A stretch of DNA of 64,000 nt from Curtobacterium sp. ISL-83 (GCF_018613895.1 NZ_JAGGPH010000007.1:62001-126000); one strand, 5' to 3'. Numbered from the stretch's first letter, positions 44,453 through 53,346 are shown. Notes: a model not told the origin generated them from the letters alone. Program-made: numbers and translations.

Positions 44453-45124
44453 GTGACACCCATGAGCTCCGCCAACCGACGCGCCTTCATGGTGCGCTCT
44501 CGATTCGCCTTCGCCGCCGCGGAAGTCATCGCCCTGCGCCAGGACGAGCACGGCACCCCACTCGGGATCGTCTCGGACGACCAGACGCCGTTCGCGATGG
44601 CCTTCACCAACCCGGAGGCCGCACGTGCCCGTGTCCCGGAGGGCGTCCGTGCGACGCCGCTCTCGTTGCCGATGCACCGGCTCGCGCGGCTCGTCCCCGA
44701 GACGTGGGGCATCGTGCTCGACGTGGACGACCCATACCCGCAGGTCGTCGCTCCTGCACAGAAAGCAGACGTGGTCGCCGCGAGCGGACCGTTCCCGGTC
44801 GGGGCAGACGTCTCGCTCGACGCCGTGCAGCGCGCAGATCACACATTCACGGAGTCGCTTCGAGAGCAGACGGCAGGGGCCGCCGGCATCAGTCGCGTCT
44901 GGGTCTTCCGCCACCGCGTGGACATCCTCCCAGACGACCTGATGGTCGTGGTCGCGTCCGACGGGCCCGAGTCGTCGCTCCGGTACGCAGACGCCGTCTT
45001 CTCGGTGGCCGAGCGCCTCCAGATGGACCTGCCCGTGACGACGGCCTGGATCGACGAGTTGCCCGTCGACCACGCGATGTGGATCCGGCAGCAACCGACC
45101 GTCCTGGCGCCCGGCGCCGAGTGA
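44453..45124 (+). CDS. Hypothetical protein in the toxin locus
   Basis: A 223-residue soluble protein. The GTG at 44453 has GAGG 5 bases upstream; an in-frame ATG at 44462 is an alternative. It contains MVRSRFAFAAAEVIALRQDE, TPFAMAFTNPEAARARVPEGV, LVPETWGIVLDVDDPYPQVV and VFRHRVDILPDDLMVVVASD. The 'AMAFTNPEAARA' and 'GIVLDVDDP' pattern loosely resembles SseB-like proteins seen near type VII loci, a weak resemblance. A second immunity or accessory role is possible. Confidence 0.55.
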   Translation: MTPMSSANRRAFMVRSRFAFAAAEVIALRQDEHGTPLGIVSDDQTPFAMAFTNPEAARARVPEGVRATPLSLPMHRLARLVPETWGIVLDVDDPYPQVVAPAQKADVVAASGPFPVGADVSLDAVQRADHTFTESLREQTAGAAGISRVWVFRHRVDILPDDLMVVVASDGPESSLRYADAVFSVAERLQMDLPVTTAWIDELPVDHAMWIRQQPTVLAPGAE

Positions 45125-45125
45125 C

Positions 45126-45749
45126 GTGGAAGCGGGCCGACACCGAGCAGCACACGGGACCACCCTCGCGGCTGTCCCGATCCCTGACTGCCTCCACCTC
45201 GCGGTCGATGACGTCGGACGCGCGGCGACGGATCCGTACGACCGCGGAATCCGCATGGCGTTCGCCTACTCCGTCGCCGCGGACCGCCCCGCAGCGCGCG
45301 GCACCGCGACGCGAGCGGTGTCTCTCGCCTCGCTCATCGAGGACGAACGGGCCGGACGGTACCTGGTCCAGGTCGACGTTGCCGACGGGCACGGCGACGG
45401 CCTGCCGGTGCTCCCACACCGCGCGCGGCGCGTCGGTCTGCTCCCACTCGCGCCGTCTGCGGTGCGCTGCATCGAGCTGTCCGCCGCGAGCGGGGTCTGG
45501 GCCGCCATCGTCCGCCGTGTCTCGCGTCCCCGTGCGGCATGGCGGCTGCTCGAGGCCGGACAGGACGGCGCCGCCCTCGACCTCGTGATCGATCCCGAGC
45601 CGGCGGCGTGGCGAGCGCGAGCAGCCGTTGAGCTCGCCGTCCGCCCGCACCCGGAGGTCGTCGTCGTCGACTCCATCCACGCCGTACCGCGCGTCTGGCG
45701 CAGGGCGGCGATCGAGCTGCTCCACGGCCCGGACGGGCAGCCGGGATGA
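45126..45749 (+). CDS. Hypothetical protein, last gene of the toxin locus
   Basis: A 207-residue protein that begins with GTG 2 bp after the preceding stop codon, so it is in the same transcript. Segments include CLHLAVDDVGRAATDPYDRG, LPVLPHRARRVGLLPLAPSA, RAAWRLLEAGQDGAALDLVI and HPEVVVVDSIHAVPRVWRRA. No family was recognised. It carries no signal or membrane segment. Confidence 0.5.
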   Translation: MEAGRHRAAHGTTLAAVPIPDCLHLAVDDVGRAATDPYDRGIRMAFAYSVAADRPAARGTATRAVSLASLIEDERAGRYLVQVDVADGHGDGLPVLPHRARRVGLLPLAPSAVRCIELSAASGVWAAIVRRVSRPRAAWRLLEAGQDGAALDLVIDPEPAAWRARAAVELAVRPHPEVVVVDSIHAVPRVWRRAAIELLHGPDGQPG

Positions 45750-45760
45750 GTACCCAGTTC

Positions 45761-45775
45761 TTGTCTTAGCGACAA
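45761..45775. promoter_or_regulatory. NrtR-type operator candidate
   Basis: TTGTCTTAGCGACAA is a perfect 5-5-5 palindrome (TTGTC/GACAA) covering the -35 element and spacer of the NAD-salvage promoter. The last gene of this operon encodes an NrtR-like repressor, the likely binder. Confidence 0.6.
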
Positions 45776-45796
45776 TTACCGTGCTACGGTCGAGTC
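45761..45796 (+). promoter_or_regulatory. Leaderless promoter of the NAD-salvage operon
   Basis: TTGTCT (45761-45766), an 18-bp spacer and TACGGT (45785-45790). Only six bases separate the -10 from the ATG at 45797, and no ribosome binding site is present, so transcription should begin at the start codon itself. Confidence 0.6.
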
Positions 45797-46663
45797 ATGG
45801 CAGTCGAACTCACCACCTGGGACACCCAGGGAACCCCGACGACACCGACCTTCACGACGATGCACTTCCCCGCCGGTGAAGCCCACGTCAAGATCACCGA
45901 CGACCGCGACGACGACGCGGCCGACCGCAGCGACGACACCGCCGCCCGCCGCACCGAGATCGCGACCCTCCGCGGCACGAGCGGCGACGACCTCCTCATG
46001 CTCGGCATGTGGGCCGACGCCGTCCGCCAGCGCGGCTCGAAGTCCGTCGCCCTGATCCCGTACCTGCCCGGCGCCCGCCAGGACCGCGGCATCCCCTTCG
46101 GCGCGAAGGTCTACGCCGACGTCCTCAACGGCTTCCGGATCGACCAGGTCATCGCCTTCGACCCGCACTCCCCCGTGATCGTGGACCTCGTCGAGCGACT
46201 CACCGTCGTGACGAGCGAGCAGGTGGTGCGCGAGCAGGTCATCCACCGCGACGAACAGCACTACCAAGGGATCATCGCGCCGGACAAGGGCGCCGTCCCG
46301 CGTGCGACCGCCGTGGCCGAGGCCTCCGGGCTCCCGGTGTACCGCGCTGAGAAGCACCGCAACCCGGACACCGGCAAGCTCGACGGCTTCTCCTGCGAAC
46401 CGCTCCCCGAGACCGGACGCTTCCTGGTGGTCGACGACATCTGCGACGGCGGCGGGACCTTCATGGGGCTCGCAGGCAGCACCGGACTGCCGAAGGAGCG
46501 CCTGGGCCTCTGGGTCTCGCACGGCGTGTTCTCCGGCCGTGCCGCCCAGCTGGCCGACCACTTCGGCGAGATCGTCACGACCGACTCGTACCCGGCGCAG
46601 AACCCGATCCCGGGTCTCCGCACCGTCCCGCTCACCCCGTACCTCACGAAGGAGATCCGATGA
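45797..46663 (+). CDS. prs: Ribose-phosphate diphosphokinase (PRPP synthetase) homologue
   Basis: A 288-residue protein of the PRPP synthetase/phosphoribosyltransferase fold. The PRPP-binding loop is FLVVDDICDGGGTFMGLAG near residue 211, and YLPGARQDRGIPFGAKVYADVLN near 92 corresponds to the catalytic YxRQDR region. It is shorter than housekeeping Prs and its N-terminus is diverged, as in the Prs subgroup encoded beside nadV in bacteria and phages. It would supply PRPP to the next enzyme. Its stop overlaps the nadV start by ATGA. Confidence 0.85.
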   Translation: MAVELTTWDTQGTPTTPTFTTMHFPAGEAHVKITDDRDDDAADRSDDTAARRTEIATLRGTSGDDLLMLGMWADAVRQRGSKSVALIPYLPGARQDRGIPFGAKVYADVLNGFRIDQVIAFDPHSPVIVDLVERLTVVTSEQVVREQVIHRDEQHYQGIIAPDKGAVPRATAVAEASGLPVYRAEKHRNPDTGKLDGFSCEPLPETGRFLVVDDICDGGGTFMGLAGSTGLPKERLGLWVSHGVFSGRAAQLADHFGEIVTTDSYPAQNPIPGLRTVPLTPYLTKEIR

Positions 46664-48228
46664 CGAACACCGCCAGCGCCGTCACGACCGGCCTCGAACC
46701 CCGCATCACCACCGCGAGCCCGATCGCCCCGCTGCTCGCCGTCGACGGGTACAAGCACTCGCACCGGCAGCTCTACCCCGCCGGCACGACGCGGATCCTG
46801 ATCAACTGGACGAACCGGTCGAACGCACACATGCCCGACTCGACGCACGCCGTGGTGTTCGGGCTGCAGGCGTTCATCCAGCAGCACCTGGTCGAGGCGT
46901 GGGCGCCGTTCTTCGCCGCCGACGAGGACGAGGTCGCCGACCTGTTCGAGCAGGCCCTGCAGGGCTACTTCGGTCCGAACCACATCGGCACGGACCACGT
47001 CCGCGCACTCCACCGACTCGGGTACCTCCCGCTCGAGATCCGGGCGCTCCCCGAGGGCACGCTCGCTCCGATCGGCGTGGCAACCCTGACGGTCGAGAAC
47101 ACGGTCGACGAGTTCTTCTGGCTCCCGAACTACATCGAGACCGCGTTGTCGGCCTCGATCTGGCACCCGTCCACCGTGGCGACGAAGGCGCTCGAGTACC
47201 GCGACCTCATGGAGGACTGGGCCGCCCGCACCGGAGCCGACCCGGCCAGCATCGACTTCGCCGCGCACGACTTCTCGTTCCGGGGCCAGTCCAGCATCGA
47301 GTCGGCTGCCGCCGGCGGCGCGGGGCACCTGCTGTCGTTCCTCGGCACGGACTCGATGCCGTCGCTCGACTTCATCGCCCGCTACTACCCGGGCGACAAC
47401 GGGTGGGTGGCCGCGAGCGTCCCCGCCACCGAGCACAGCGTCATGTGCGTGCGCGGTGCGGACGGCGAGCTCGAGACCTTCCAGCAGATCCTCGACGTCT
47501 ACCCGACCGGCATCGTCTCCGCAGTCAGCGACGGGTTCGACCTGTTCAAGGTGCTCACCGAGACGCTCCCGGCCCTGAAGGACCGCATCACCGACCGCGA
47601 CGGCAAGCTCGTGATCCGCCCGGACTCCGGCGACCCGGTCGACATCGTGACGGGGACCGTGCACGGCGTCCCCACCGAGGAACTGCTGCGCGACGGGCGC
47701 TCGAACGAGGAGAAGGGTGTCGTCGAGCTCCTGGACGAGCTCTTCGGCCACACCGTCAACGAGGCCGGCTACAAGGTCCTCGACCGGCACATCGGCGTGA
47801 TCTACGGCGACAGCATCACGCTCGACCGGGCCCGTCGGATCTACGAGCGCCTCGCCGCGAAGGGGTACGCGAGCGACAACATCGTCCTCGGGGTCGGGTC
47901 GTACACCTACCAGTACATGACCCGCGACAACCTCGGCAGTGCGGTCAAGGCGACCTGGGCACTCGTCGAGGGGCAGCCGGTGGACATCCAGAAGGACCCG
48001 AAGACCGGCAGCGGCAAGAAGAGCGCCAAGGGCCGCATCGCGCTGCACCGGGACGCGACCGGCGAGATCCGGCAGACCGACCAGGCGACCGCCGAGGACG
48101 AGGCCACCAGCCTGCTCCAGCCGGTGTGGGTCGACGGGCGCTTCACGCGCCTCCAGTCCTTCGCCGACGTCCGCGCGACGCTCCGCCGCGAACGCGCCGA
48201 CCGTGCCGCTCGCCGGGAGCGCGCGTGA
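46660..48228 (+). CDS. nadV: Nicotinamide phosphoribosyltransferase
   Basis: A 522-residue NAMPT-type enzyme converting nicotinamide and PRPP to NMN. Family marks are VDGYKHSHRQLYPAGTTRIL, the VFGLQAFIQQHL segment, FAAHDFSFRGQSSIESAAAGG, FLGTDSMPSLDFIARYY, VSAVSDGFDLFKVL and VIRPDSGDPVDIV, which hold the phosphate- and PRPP-binding residues. It is coupled to prs upstream and to the NrtR gene downstream (GTGA overlap at 48225). Confidence 0.95.
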   Translation: MTNTASAVTTGLEPRITTASPIAPLLAVDGYKHSHRQLYPAGTTRILINWTNRSNAHMPDSTHAVVFGLQAFIQQHLVEAWAPFFAADEDEVADLFEQALQGYFGPNHIGTDHVRALHRLGYLPLEIRALPEGTLAPIGVATLTVENTVDEFFWLPNYIETALSASIWHPSTVATKALEYRDLMEDWAARTGADPASIDFAAHDFSFRGQSSIESAAAGGAGHLLSFLGTDSMPSLDFIARYYPGDNGWVAASVPATEHSVMCVRGADGELETFQQILDVYPTGIVSAVSDGFDLFKVLTETLPALKDRITDRDGKLVIRPDSGDPVDIVTGTVHGVPTEELLRDGRSNEEKGVVELLDELFGHTVNEAGYKVLDRHIGVIYGDSITLDRARRIYERLAAKGYASDNIVLGVGSYTYQYMTRDNLGSAVKATWALVEGQPVDIQKDPKTGSGKKSAKGRIALHRDATGEIRQTDQATAEDEATSLLQPVWVDGRFTRLQSFADVRATLRRERADRAARRERA

Positions 48229-48926
48229 CCGACGCCGCCACGGCGGCCCGCGAGCAGCCGCTCATCGCGATCGACGTCGTCCCGATGTCCTTCGCGCCGG
48301 GTGGCGGCCTGCGGGTCGCCACCGCGCGTCGGCCGTACGAACCGTACGCCGGACTGGAGGCACTGCCCGGCGTGCTCCTGGACGGTCCGGAACGCCTCGA
48401 CCAGGGTGCGCGACGCGCACTGCGGACCAAGACCGGGATCGACGCGGCTGCGGTCCGGCACCTCGCGCAGATCGGGGCCTTCGACGGACCCGAGCGGGAC
48501 CCGCGCGACGCCGCGATCAGCATCGCGTTCCTGGCGGTGGCGGCACCGACCCCGGCCGCACAGCCGGCCCCGGCGACCGGCACGTCGGGTGATGGCCCCA
48601 GGACCACGTCCGCGACCTGGCACGACGTCGCCGAGGTCCCCCCGCACCTCCCCTTCGACCACGACCGGATCATCACCGCTGCCCTCGACCACGTGCGCAC
48701 CCGGATGTGGCGGGACCTGCCCCTGACACGTGCGCTGCTCGGCGAGGTGTTCACGACGTCCGACGCCGCCCGGCTGCACGCGGCGGTGACGGGAGCGGCT
48801 GCGGACCCGGGCAACCTCAACCGGGCGCTCCGCACCAACCCGGCACTCGAACGGACCGCGGCGGTCGGGCCGACCCCGGGCGGCCGGGGTGGGCGTCCCC
48901 CGGCGACCTGGGCGTGGCGGAACTGA
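48225..48926 (+). CDS. nrtR: NrtR-like NAD-metabolism repressor (Nudix fold plus winged helix)
   Basis: A 233-residue protein. The N-terminal Nudix fold has a degenerate Nudix box (VLLDGPERLDQGARRALRTK, without the REUxEE glutamates), so it should bind but not hydrolyse its ligand. The C-terminal winged helix (GEVFTTSDAARLHAAVTGA, PGNLNRALRTNPALERTA, GRGGRPPATWAWRN) fits NrtR regulators that sense ADP-ribose-type ligands. An Ala/Pro linker sits at about 103-125. GTG 48225 overlaps the nadV stop codon. It probably represses its own operon through the palindrome at 45761. Confidence 0.82.
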   Translation: MTDAATAAREQPLIAIDVVPMSFAPGGGLRVATARRPYEPYAGLEALPGVLLDGPERLDQGARRALRTKTGIDAAAVRHLAQIGAFDGPERDPRDAAISIAFLAVAAPTPAAQPAPATGTSGDGPRTTSATWHDVAEVPPHLPFDHDRIITAALDHVRTRMWRDLPLTRALLGEVFTTSDAARLHAAVTGAAADPGNLNRALRTNPALERTAAVGPTPGGRGGRPPATWAWRN

Positions 48927-48944
48927 GCACGGTTGGGTGGAGCC

Positions 48945-49580
48945 ATGTCCTCCTCCCTGTCCGGTGACGACTCCCTCCGCCTGCCCGAGTTCGAGGCACC
49001 GCCCGCGTCTCCGCTCGACCTCGCTCGGCAGTGGCTCGACGACGCGGGCGAGCGGGACATCTCCGAACCGCTGTCGATGACGCTCGCCACCGCGGGGGCC
49101 GACGGCCGGGTGAGCGCCCGGACCGTCGACGTGAAGCGGATCGACGATCGCGGCCTGGTGTTCGGCACCTCGACGCTCAGTCCGAAGGGGCGGCAGCTCG
49201 CGGAGAACCCGCACGCCGCGCTGCAGGTCTACTGGCGGGAGACGATGCAGCAGCTCCGGTTCGAGGGGCGGGCCGTGCAGCTGTCCGACGACGAATCCGA
49301 CGCGCTGTTCGCCGATCGGTCGCCGAAGTCACGGGCGGCGACGGCGATCGCCGACCAGTCCGACGTGCTCGAGCCGCGGACGCTGCAGGACCTCATCGAC
49401 GACGCGAACGCGCTGCTCGAGGAGACCGACGACGACGTGGCCCGCCCTGCCGGGTGGGTGGCGTGGCGGCTGGAGCCCGACCTGGTGGAGTTCTGGCACG
49501 GCAGCCGCGACCGGATGCACCGGCGCCTGCAGTACGTGCATTCCGGTGCGGGGTGGGACACGGCGCGCTTGCAGCCGTAG
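48945..49580 (+). CDS. pdxH: Pyridoxamine 5'-phosphate oxidase
   Basis: A 211-residue FMN enzyme that makes pyridoxal 5'-phosphate. It matches the family throughout: MTLATAGADGRVSARTVDVKRID, GLVFGTSTLSPKGRQLAENPHAAL, VYWRETMQQLRFEGRAVQLSDD, FADRSPKSRAATAIADQSDVL, and the C-terminal PAGWVAWRLEPDLVEFWHGSRDRMHRRLQY with the PLP-contacting Arg/His residues. The ATG at 48945 follows TGGAG. It lies 18 bp after nrtR and may be co-transcribed with NAD salvage. Confidence 0.93.
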   Translation: MSSSLSGDDSLRLPEFEAPPASPLDLARQWLDDAGERDISEPLSMTLATAGADGRVSARTVDVKRIDDRGLVFGTSTLSPKGRQLAENPHAALQVYWRETMQQLRFEGRAVQLSDDESDALFADRSPKSRAATAIADQSDVLEPRTLQDLIDDANALLEETDDDVARPAGWVAWRLEPDLVEFWHGSRDRMHRRLQYVHSGAGWDTARLQP

Positions 49581-49669
49581 CGGGCCCGTGTCGGTGCTCC
49601 TCGGGTCGCGGACGCCGCCACACGCCAGCGCAGCGGCCGACGCCAGCGCAGCGGCGCAGCGGCCGGCGG

Positions 49670-52129
49670 CTAGAGCTTCTCGATCGGGGCGATCTTGATC
49701 AGCAGCTTCTTGCGCCCTGCCGCGTCGAACGCGATCTCCGCGATCCGCTTCGCGCCCTGCCCACTCACGGCCGACACGGTGCCCTCGCCGAAGTCGACGT
49801 GCGAGATCCGATCGCCGGGGGCGAGTTCCATGTCCCCGTTGTCCCGGACCTGCCCGGACACCCGGTTCGCCCACTCGGTCTTCGGTCGGGTCTTCGCCGC
49901 GGCTGCTGCACGGTCGTAGGACCCACCGCCCCAGCCGCCACCACCGCGGTAGCCCCCACCGCCGCCGCCACCGCCCGAGCCACCGAACCCACCGTCGCGC
50001 TTCGCGTTGAGCGCCCGGGGCTGCGTGCCGCCACGACTGTTCGCCATGCCCGGCGACTGCTTCCACTCGATGAGCCCCTCGGGGATCTCCTGCAGGAACC
50101 GGGACGGCATCGCCACGTTCACGTCCCCGAACTGCGCGCGGGTCATCGCCAGCGACAGGAACAGGGACTTCTTCGCGCGGGTGATCCCGACGTAGAACAG
50201 GCGCCGCTCTTCTGACGGACCGCCCGGCTCGTTCGCCGACATCCGGTGCGGCAGCAGGTCCTCTTCGACCCCGGTCAGGAACACGGCGTCGTACTCCAGG
50301 CCCTTCGCCGTGTGCAGGGTCATCAGTGACACGGTGCCCGAGGAGTCGTCGAGCTCGTCCGCAGCAGCGACCAAGGACACCTCGGTCAGGAAGTCCGACA
50401 GCGTGCCCTCCGGGTTGTTCTTCTGGAACTCCCGGGTCACCGCGACGAGCTCGTCGATGTTGTCCGCGCGGGCCGCGTCCTGCGCGTCCGGCGACTTGCG
50501 CAGGTTCTCGAGCAACGCCGAGCCGTCGAGCAACTGCGTCAGGGTGTCGACCACCGGCTGGGTTGCTGCTCGCGAGGACACGTCGTCCAGCAGCGCCGCG
50601 AAGGACGTGATCGCGGTCCGCACCTTCGGGCCGAACCCGAGTTCGTCCGCGTGCCGCAGGGCATCGCGCATGGTGGTCTCGTGCTCGTCGGCGTAGCGCT
50701 GCAGCGTGGTCTCGGTGACGGCGCCGATGCCGCGCTTCGGCACGTTGAGGATCCGGCGCAACGACATCGGGTCGGCCGGGTTCGCGACGGTGATCAGGTA
50801 CGCCATCGCGTCCTTGATCTCGGCGCGCTCGTAGAACTTCGTCCCGCCGAGCACCCGGTACGGGATCGCCGAGCGGATGAAGATCTCTTCCAGCGCACGC
50901 GTCTGCGAGTTCGTCCGGTAGAACACCGCCATGTCGCGGTAGTCCATGCCGTCCTCGTGCAGGCGCTGGATCTCGTCGGCGACGAACTGCGCTTCGTCGT
51001 GGCCGGTGTACCCGGTGAACCCGACGATCTTGTCGCCGGCGCCGACGTCCGTGAACAGGTTCTTCGCCTGCCGGTCGAAGTTGTTCGCGATGACGGCGTT
51101 CGCGGCGTCGAGGATGTTCTGCGTCGACCGGTAGTTCTGCTCGAGCAGGATGACCTTCGAGTTCGGGAAGTCCCGCTCGAACTCGACGATGTTGCGGATG
51201 TCGGCACCGCGGAACGCGTAGATCGACTGGTCGGAGTCGCCGACGACCGTGAGCGAGGCCGGGGCGATCGATCCGTCGGTCTCGCGCATGCGGGCGACGT
51301 GCTGACCGGCGTCCTCGAGCTTGTCGACCTGCTCGACGGGCACCGGGCGCGTGAGCTCACGGATCAGGGAGTACTGCGCGTGGTTCGTGTCCTGGTACTC
51401 GTCGACCAGGATGAACCGGAACCGCCGCTGGTACAGCGCCGCGATGTCCGGGAACGCACGGAACAGGAACACGGTCTGCCCGATGAGGTCGTCGAAGTCG
51501 AACGCGTTCGCGCGGCGCAGGTCGTTCGTGTAGCGGCGGAACACCTCGGTGAACATGACCTCTTGCGGGTCGTTCACGTTGATGTTGCGGGCGTACGAGT
51601 CGATGTCCTGCAGCTCGTTCTTGAGCTTCGAGATCTTCGACGCCGCAGCGCCCACCGTCAGCCCGAGCGAGTCCGCGTCGAGCTCCTTGATGATCCGCTT
51701 CAGCAGGGCCTTCGAGTCGGCCGAGTCGTAGATCGTGAACGACTGCGGGAACCCGAAGCGCTCGGCTTCGCGGCGGAGGATCCGGACGCACGCGGAGTGG
51801 AACGTCGAGATCCACATGCCCTCGGCCGTCTGCCCGACCAGTGCCCGGACACGCTCGCGCATCTCCGCGGCGGCCTTGTTCGTGAACGTGATAGCGAGGA
51901 TCTGCGACGGCCAGGCTTCGCGGTTCGCGAGCAGCAGCGCGATGCGACGTGTCAGGACGCTCGTCTTGCCGGACCCCGCACCCGCGACGATGAGCAGCGA
52001 TTCCCCGCGGTACTCGACGGCTTCCTTCTGCTGGGGGTTCAGACCCGCGGTGAACGGGTCCTCGTAACCGGCGCGGTTGCCCGCGCCCGGTTCGGGCGTC
52101 TGGTCGAAGGGGTCGAGCACGATCGTCAT
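49670..52129 (-). CDS. pcrA: DNA helicase PcrA/UvrD
   Basis: An 819-residue superfamily 1A helicase. Walker A is VAGAGSGKTSVLTRRIA near residue 48, motif II ILVDEYQDTNHAQY near 231, motif III GDSDQSIYAFRGAD and motif IV LEQNYRS. Motif V is TLHTAKGLEYDAVFLTGVEE and motif VI RRLFYVGITRAKK. The C-terminus has a long Gly-rich linker (about 705-740) and a Tudor-like domain (DRISHVDFGEGTVSAVSGQG) that in PcrA binds RNA polymerase. It is convergent with pdxH. The spacer between them contains a duplicated CGCCAGCGCAGCGGC. Confidence 0.97.
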   Translation of the reverse strand: MTIVLDPFDQTPEPGAGNRAGYEDPFTAGLNPQQKEAVEYRGESLLIVAGAGSGKTSVLTRRIALLLANREAWPSQILAITFTNKAAAEMRERVRALVGQTAEGMWISTFHSACVRILRREAERFGFPQSFTIYDSADSKALLKRIIKELDADSLGLTVGAAASKISKLKNELQDIDSYARNINVNDPQEVMFTEVFRRYTNDLRRANAFDFDDLIGQTVFLFRAFPDIAALYQRRFRFILVDEYQDTNHAQYSLIRELTRPVPVEQVDKLEDAGQHVARMRETDGSIAPASLTVVGDSDQSIYAFRGADIRNIVEFERDFPNSKVILLEQNYRSTQNILDAANAVIANNFDRQAKNLFTDVGAGDKIVGFTGYTGHDEAQFVADEIQRLHEDGMDYRDMAVFYRTNSQTRALEEIFIRSAIPYRVLGGTKFYERAEIKDAMAYLITVANPADPMSLRRILNVPKRGIGAVTETTLQRYADEHETTMRDALRHADELGFGPKVRTAITSFAALLDDVSSRAATQPVVDTLTQLLDGSALLENLRKSPDAQDAARADNIDELVAVTREFQKNNPEGTLSDFLTEVSLVAAADELDDSSGTVSLMTLHTAKGLEYDAVFLTGVEEDLLPHRMSANEPGGPSEERRLFYVGITRAKKSLFLSLAMTRAQFGDVNVAMPSRFLQEIPEGLIEWKQSPGMANSRGGTQPRALNAKRDGGFGGSGGGGGGGGYRGGGGWGGGSYDRAAAAAKTRPKTEWANRVSGQVRDNGDMELAPGDRISHVDFGEGTVSAVSGQGAKRIAEIAFDAAGRKKLLIKIAPIEKL

Positions 52130-52238
52130 GTCCGGCCCAGTCTAGGCGCGACCCCCGACACCTCCGGGGTCGGTTCGCGCTCCGCGCAGCCGGTCTGGAG
52201 GCACGGCCCAGCTCCCGTCCCGCCGCCCGCGATCCGCG

Positions 52239-53249
52239 TCAGTCGCGGCCGCCGACGACTGCCCGGGCGAGGACCGCCAGGTCGGCGTGGTCCGCGAAGA
52301 CGCCGTCGACCCCGGTCCGGATCACCGAGGTGAACCACCGCTCCCAGTCCCCGAACGCGGCGACGTCGCCACCGCGCCGGAGCGCAGCGGGCAGGAAACG
52401 GTTCTCCGGCCGGAGCGTCCACGTGTACACCGCCAGTCCGACGGCGTGGGCACGGTCGACGATCGCACTCCGGACGGGTGCCGGGTCATCGACGGCCACG
52501 CTGTCCACGCCCGCCATGAGCGTGTCGAGGTCCACGCTGATCCCGTCGAACTCGCTCGCGAACCCGGCGAGCGCCTCGTCCTTCCGCTCGGCGGCGTAGG
52601 TGGGAGCCGCCGACCCGTGGGAGGCGACCTCGTCCGCGGCGCTGCCACGGGCCTCCTGGAGGTACACGAACCGACCGCCGGTCCCCCGCGTCCGCAGGTC
52701 GCGCAAGACGCCCTTCTCGAAGGACTCGACCGTGAGACGCTCGTCGTGACGCCACCCGGCGTCACCGAGCGCGCTGTCGACCAGCTCGTCCATCCGGGAC
52801 CCGGCCTGCGCGAAGTACGTGGCGTGCTTCACCTCGGCGACGAGGCCGACGCGTCGCGGTGCCGCGTCCAGGATCGCGAGCAGGTCCACCAGGCGCAGGA
52901 TGCGGTCCTCGCCGTCGTGTGCCGCGGAGTCCGGTCGGAGCGCCGGCAGCCGTTCCCGGGTGCGCAGGGTCTCGAGTTCCGCCCACGTGAAGTCCTCGGT
53001 GAACCAGCCGGTCGTGGTCTGCCCGTCGACGGTCTTCGTCGTGCGCAGGTGCGCGAACTCCGGGTGGTCGGCGACGTCGGTCGTCCCGGAGACCTCGTTC
53101 TCGTGGCGGAGCACCAGCACGCCGTCCTTCGTCGGCACGAGGTCCGGCTCGATGGCGTCCGCCCCGAGTTCGATCGCGAGCTCGTACGCACTGCGCGAGT
53201 GCTCGGGCCGGTAGCCGCACGCGCCACGGTGGGCGATCACCAGGGTCAT
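52239..53249 (-). CDS. Glycerophosphodiester phosphodiesterase
   Basis: A 336-residue enzyme that hydrolyses glycerophosphodiesters to glycerol 3-phosphate. The catalytic start is VIAHRGACGYRPEHS (His-Arg), followed by GADAIEPDLVPTKDGVLVLRHE (metal-binding Glu-x-Asp and the second His), GLVAEVKHAT and a C-terminal GVDGVFADHADLAV. No signal peptide is evident, so it appears cytoplasmic. The ATG at 53249 is the last start before the motif; upstream sequence is a GGGTCC simple repeat. Confidence 0.93.
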   Translation of the reverse strand: MTLVIAHRGACGYRPEHSRSAYELAIELGADAIEPDLVPTKDGVLVLRHENEVSGTTDVADHPEFAHLRTTKTVDGQTTTGWFTEDFTWAELETLRTRERLPALRPDSAAHDGEDRILRLVDLLAILDAAPRRVGLVAEVKHATYFAQAGSRMDELVDSALGDAGWRHDERLTVESFEKGVLRDLRTRGTGGRFVYLQEARGSAADEVASHGSAAPTYAAERKDEALAGFASEFDGISVDLDTLMAGVDSVAVDDPAPVRSAIVDRAHAVGLAVYTWTLRPENRFLPAALRRGGDVAAFGDWERWFTSVIRTGVDGVFADHADLAVLARAVVGGRD

Positions 53250-53309
53250 GCGCCGAACCCTACTTGTCGCGGGTGGCCGTTCCGGTTCGACGAGGGGCCG
53301 CCGCAGCGC

Positions 53310-53346
53310 GGGTCCGGGTCCGGGTCCGGGTCCGGTGTCCGGGTCC
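53310..53346. repeat. GGGTCC hexanucleotide repeat
   Basis: Four consecutive GGGTCC units, an interruption and a fifth, in the divergent spacer between the glycerophosphodiesterase and DUF817 genes. Confidence 0.9.
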
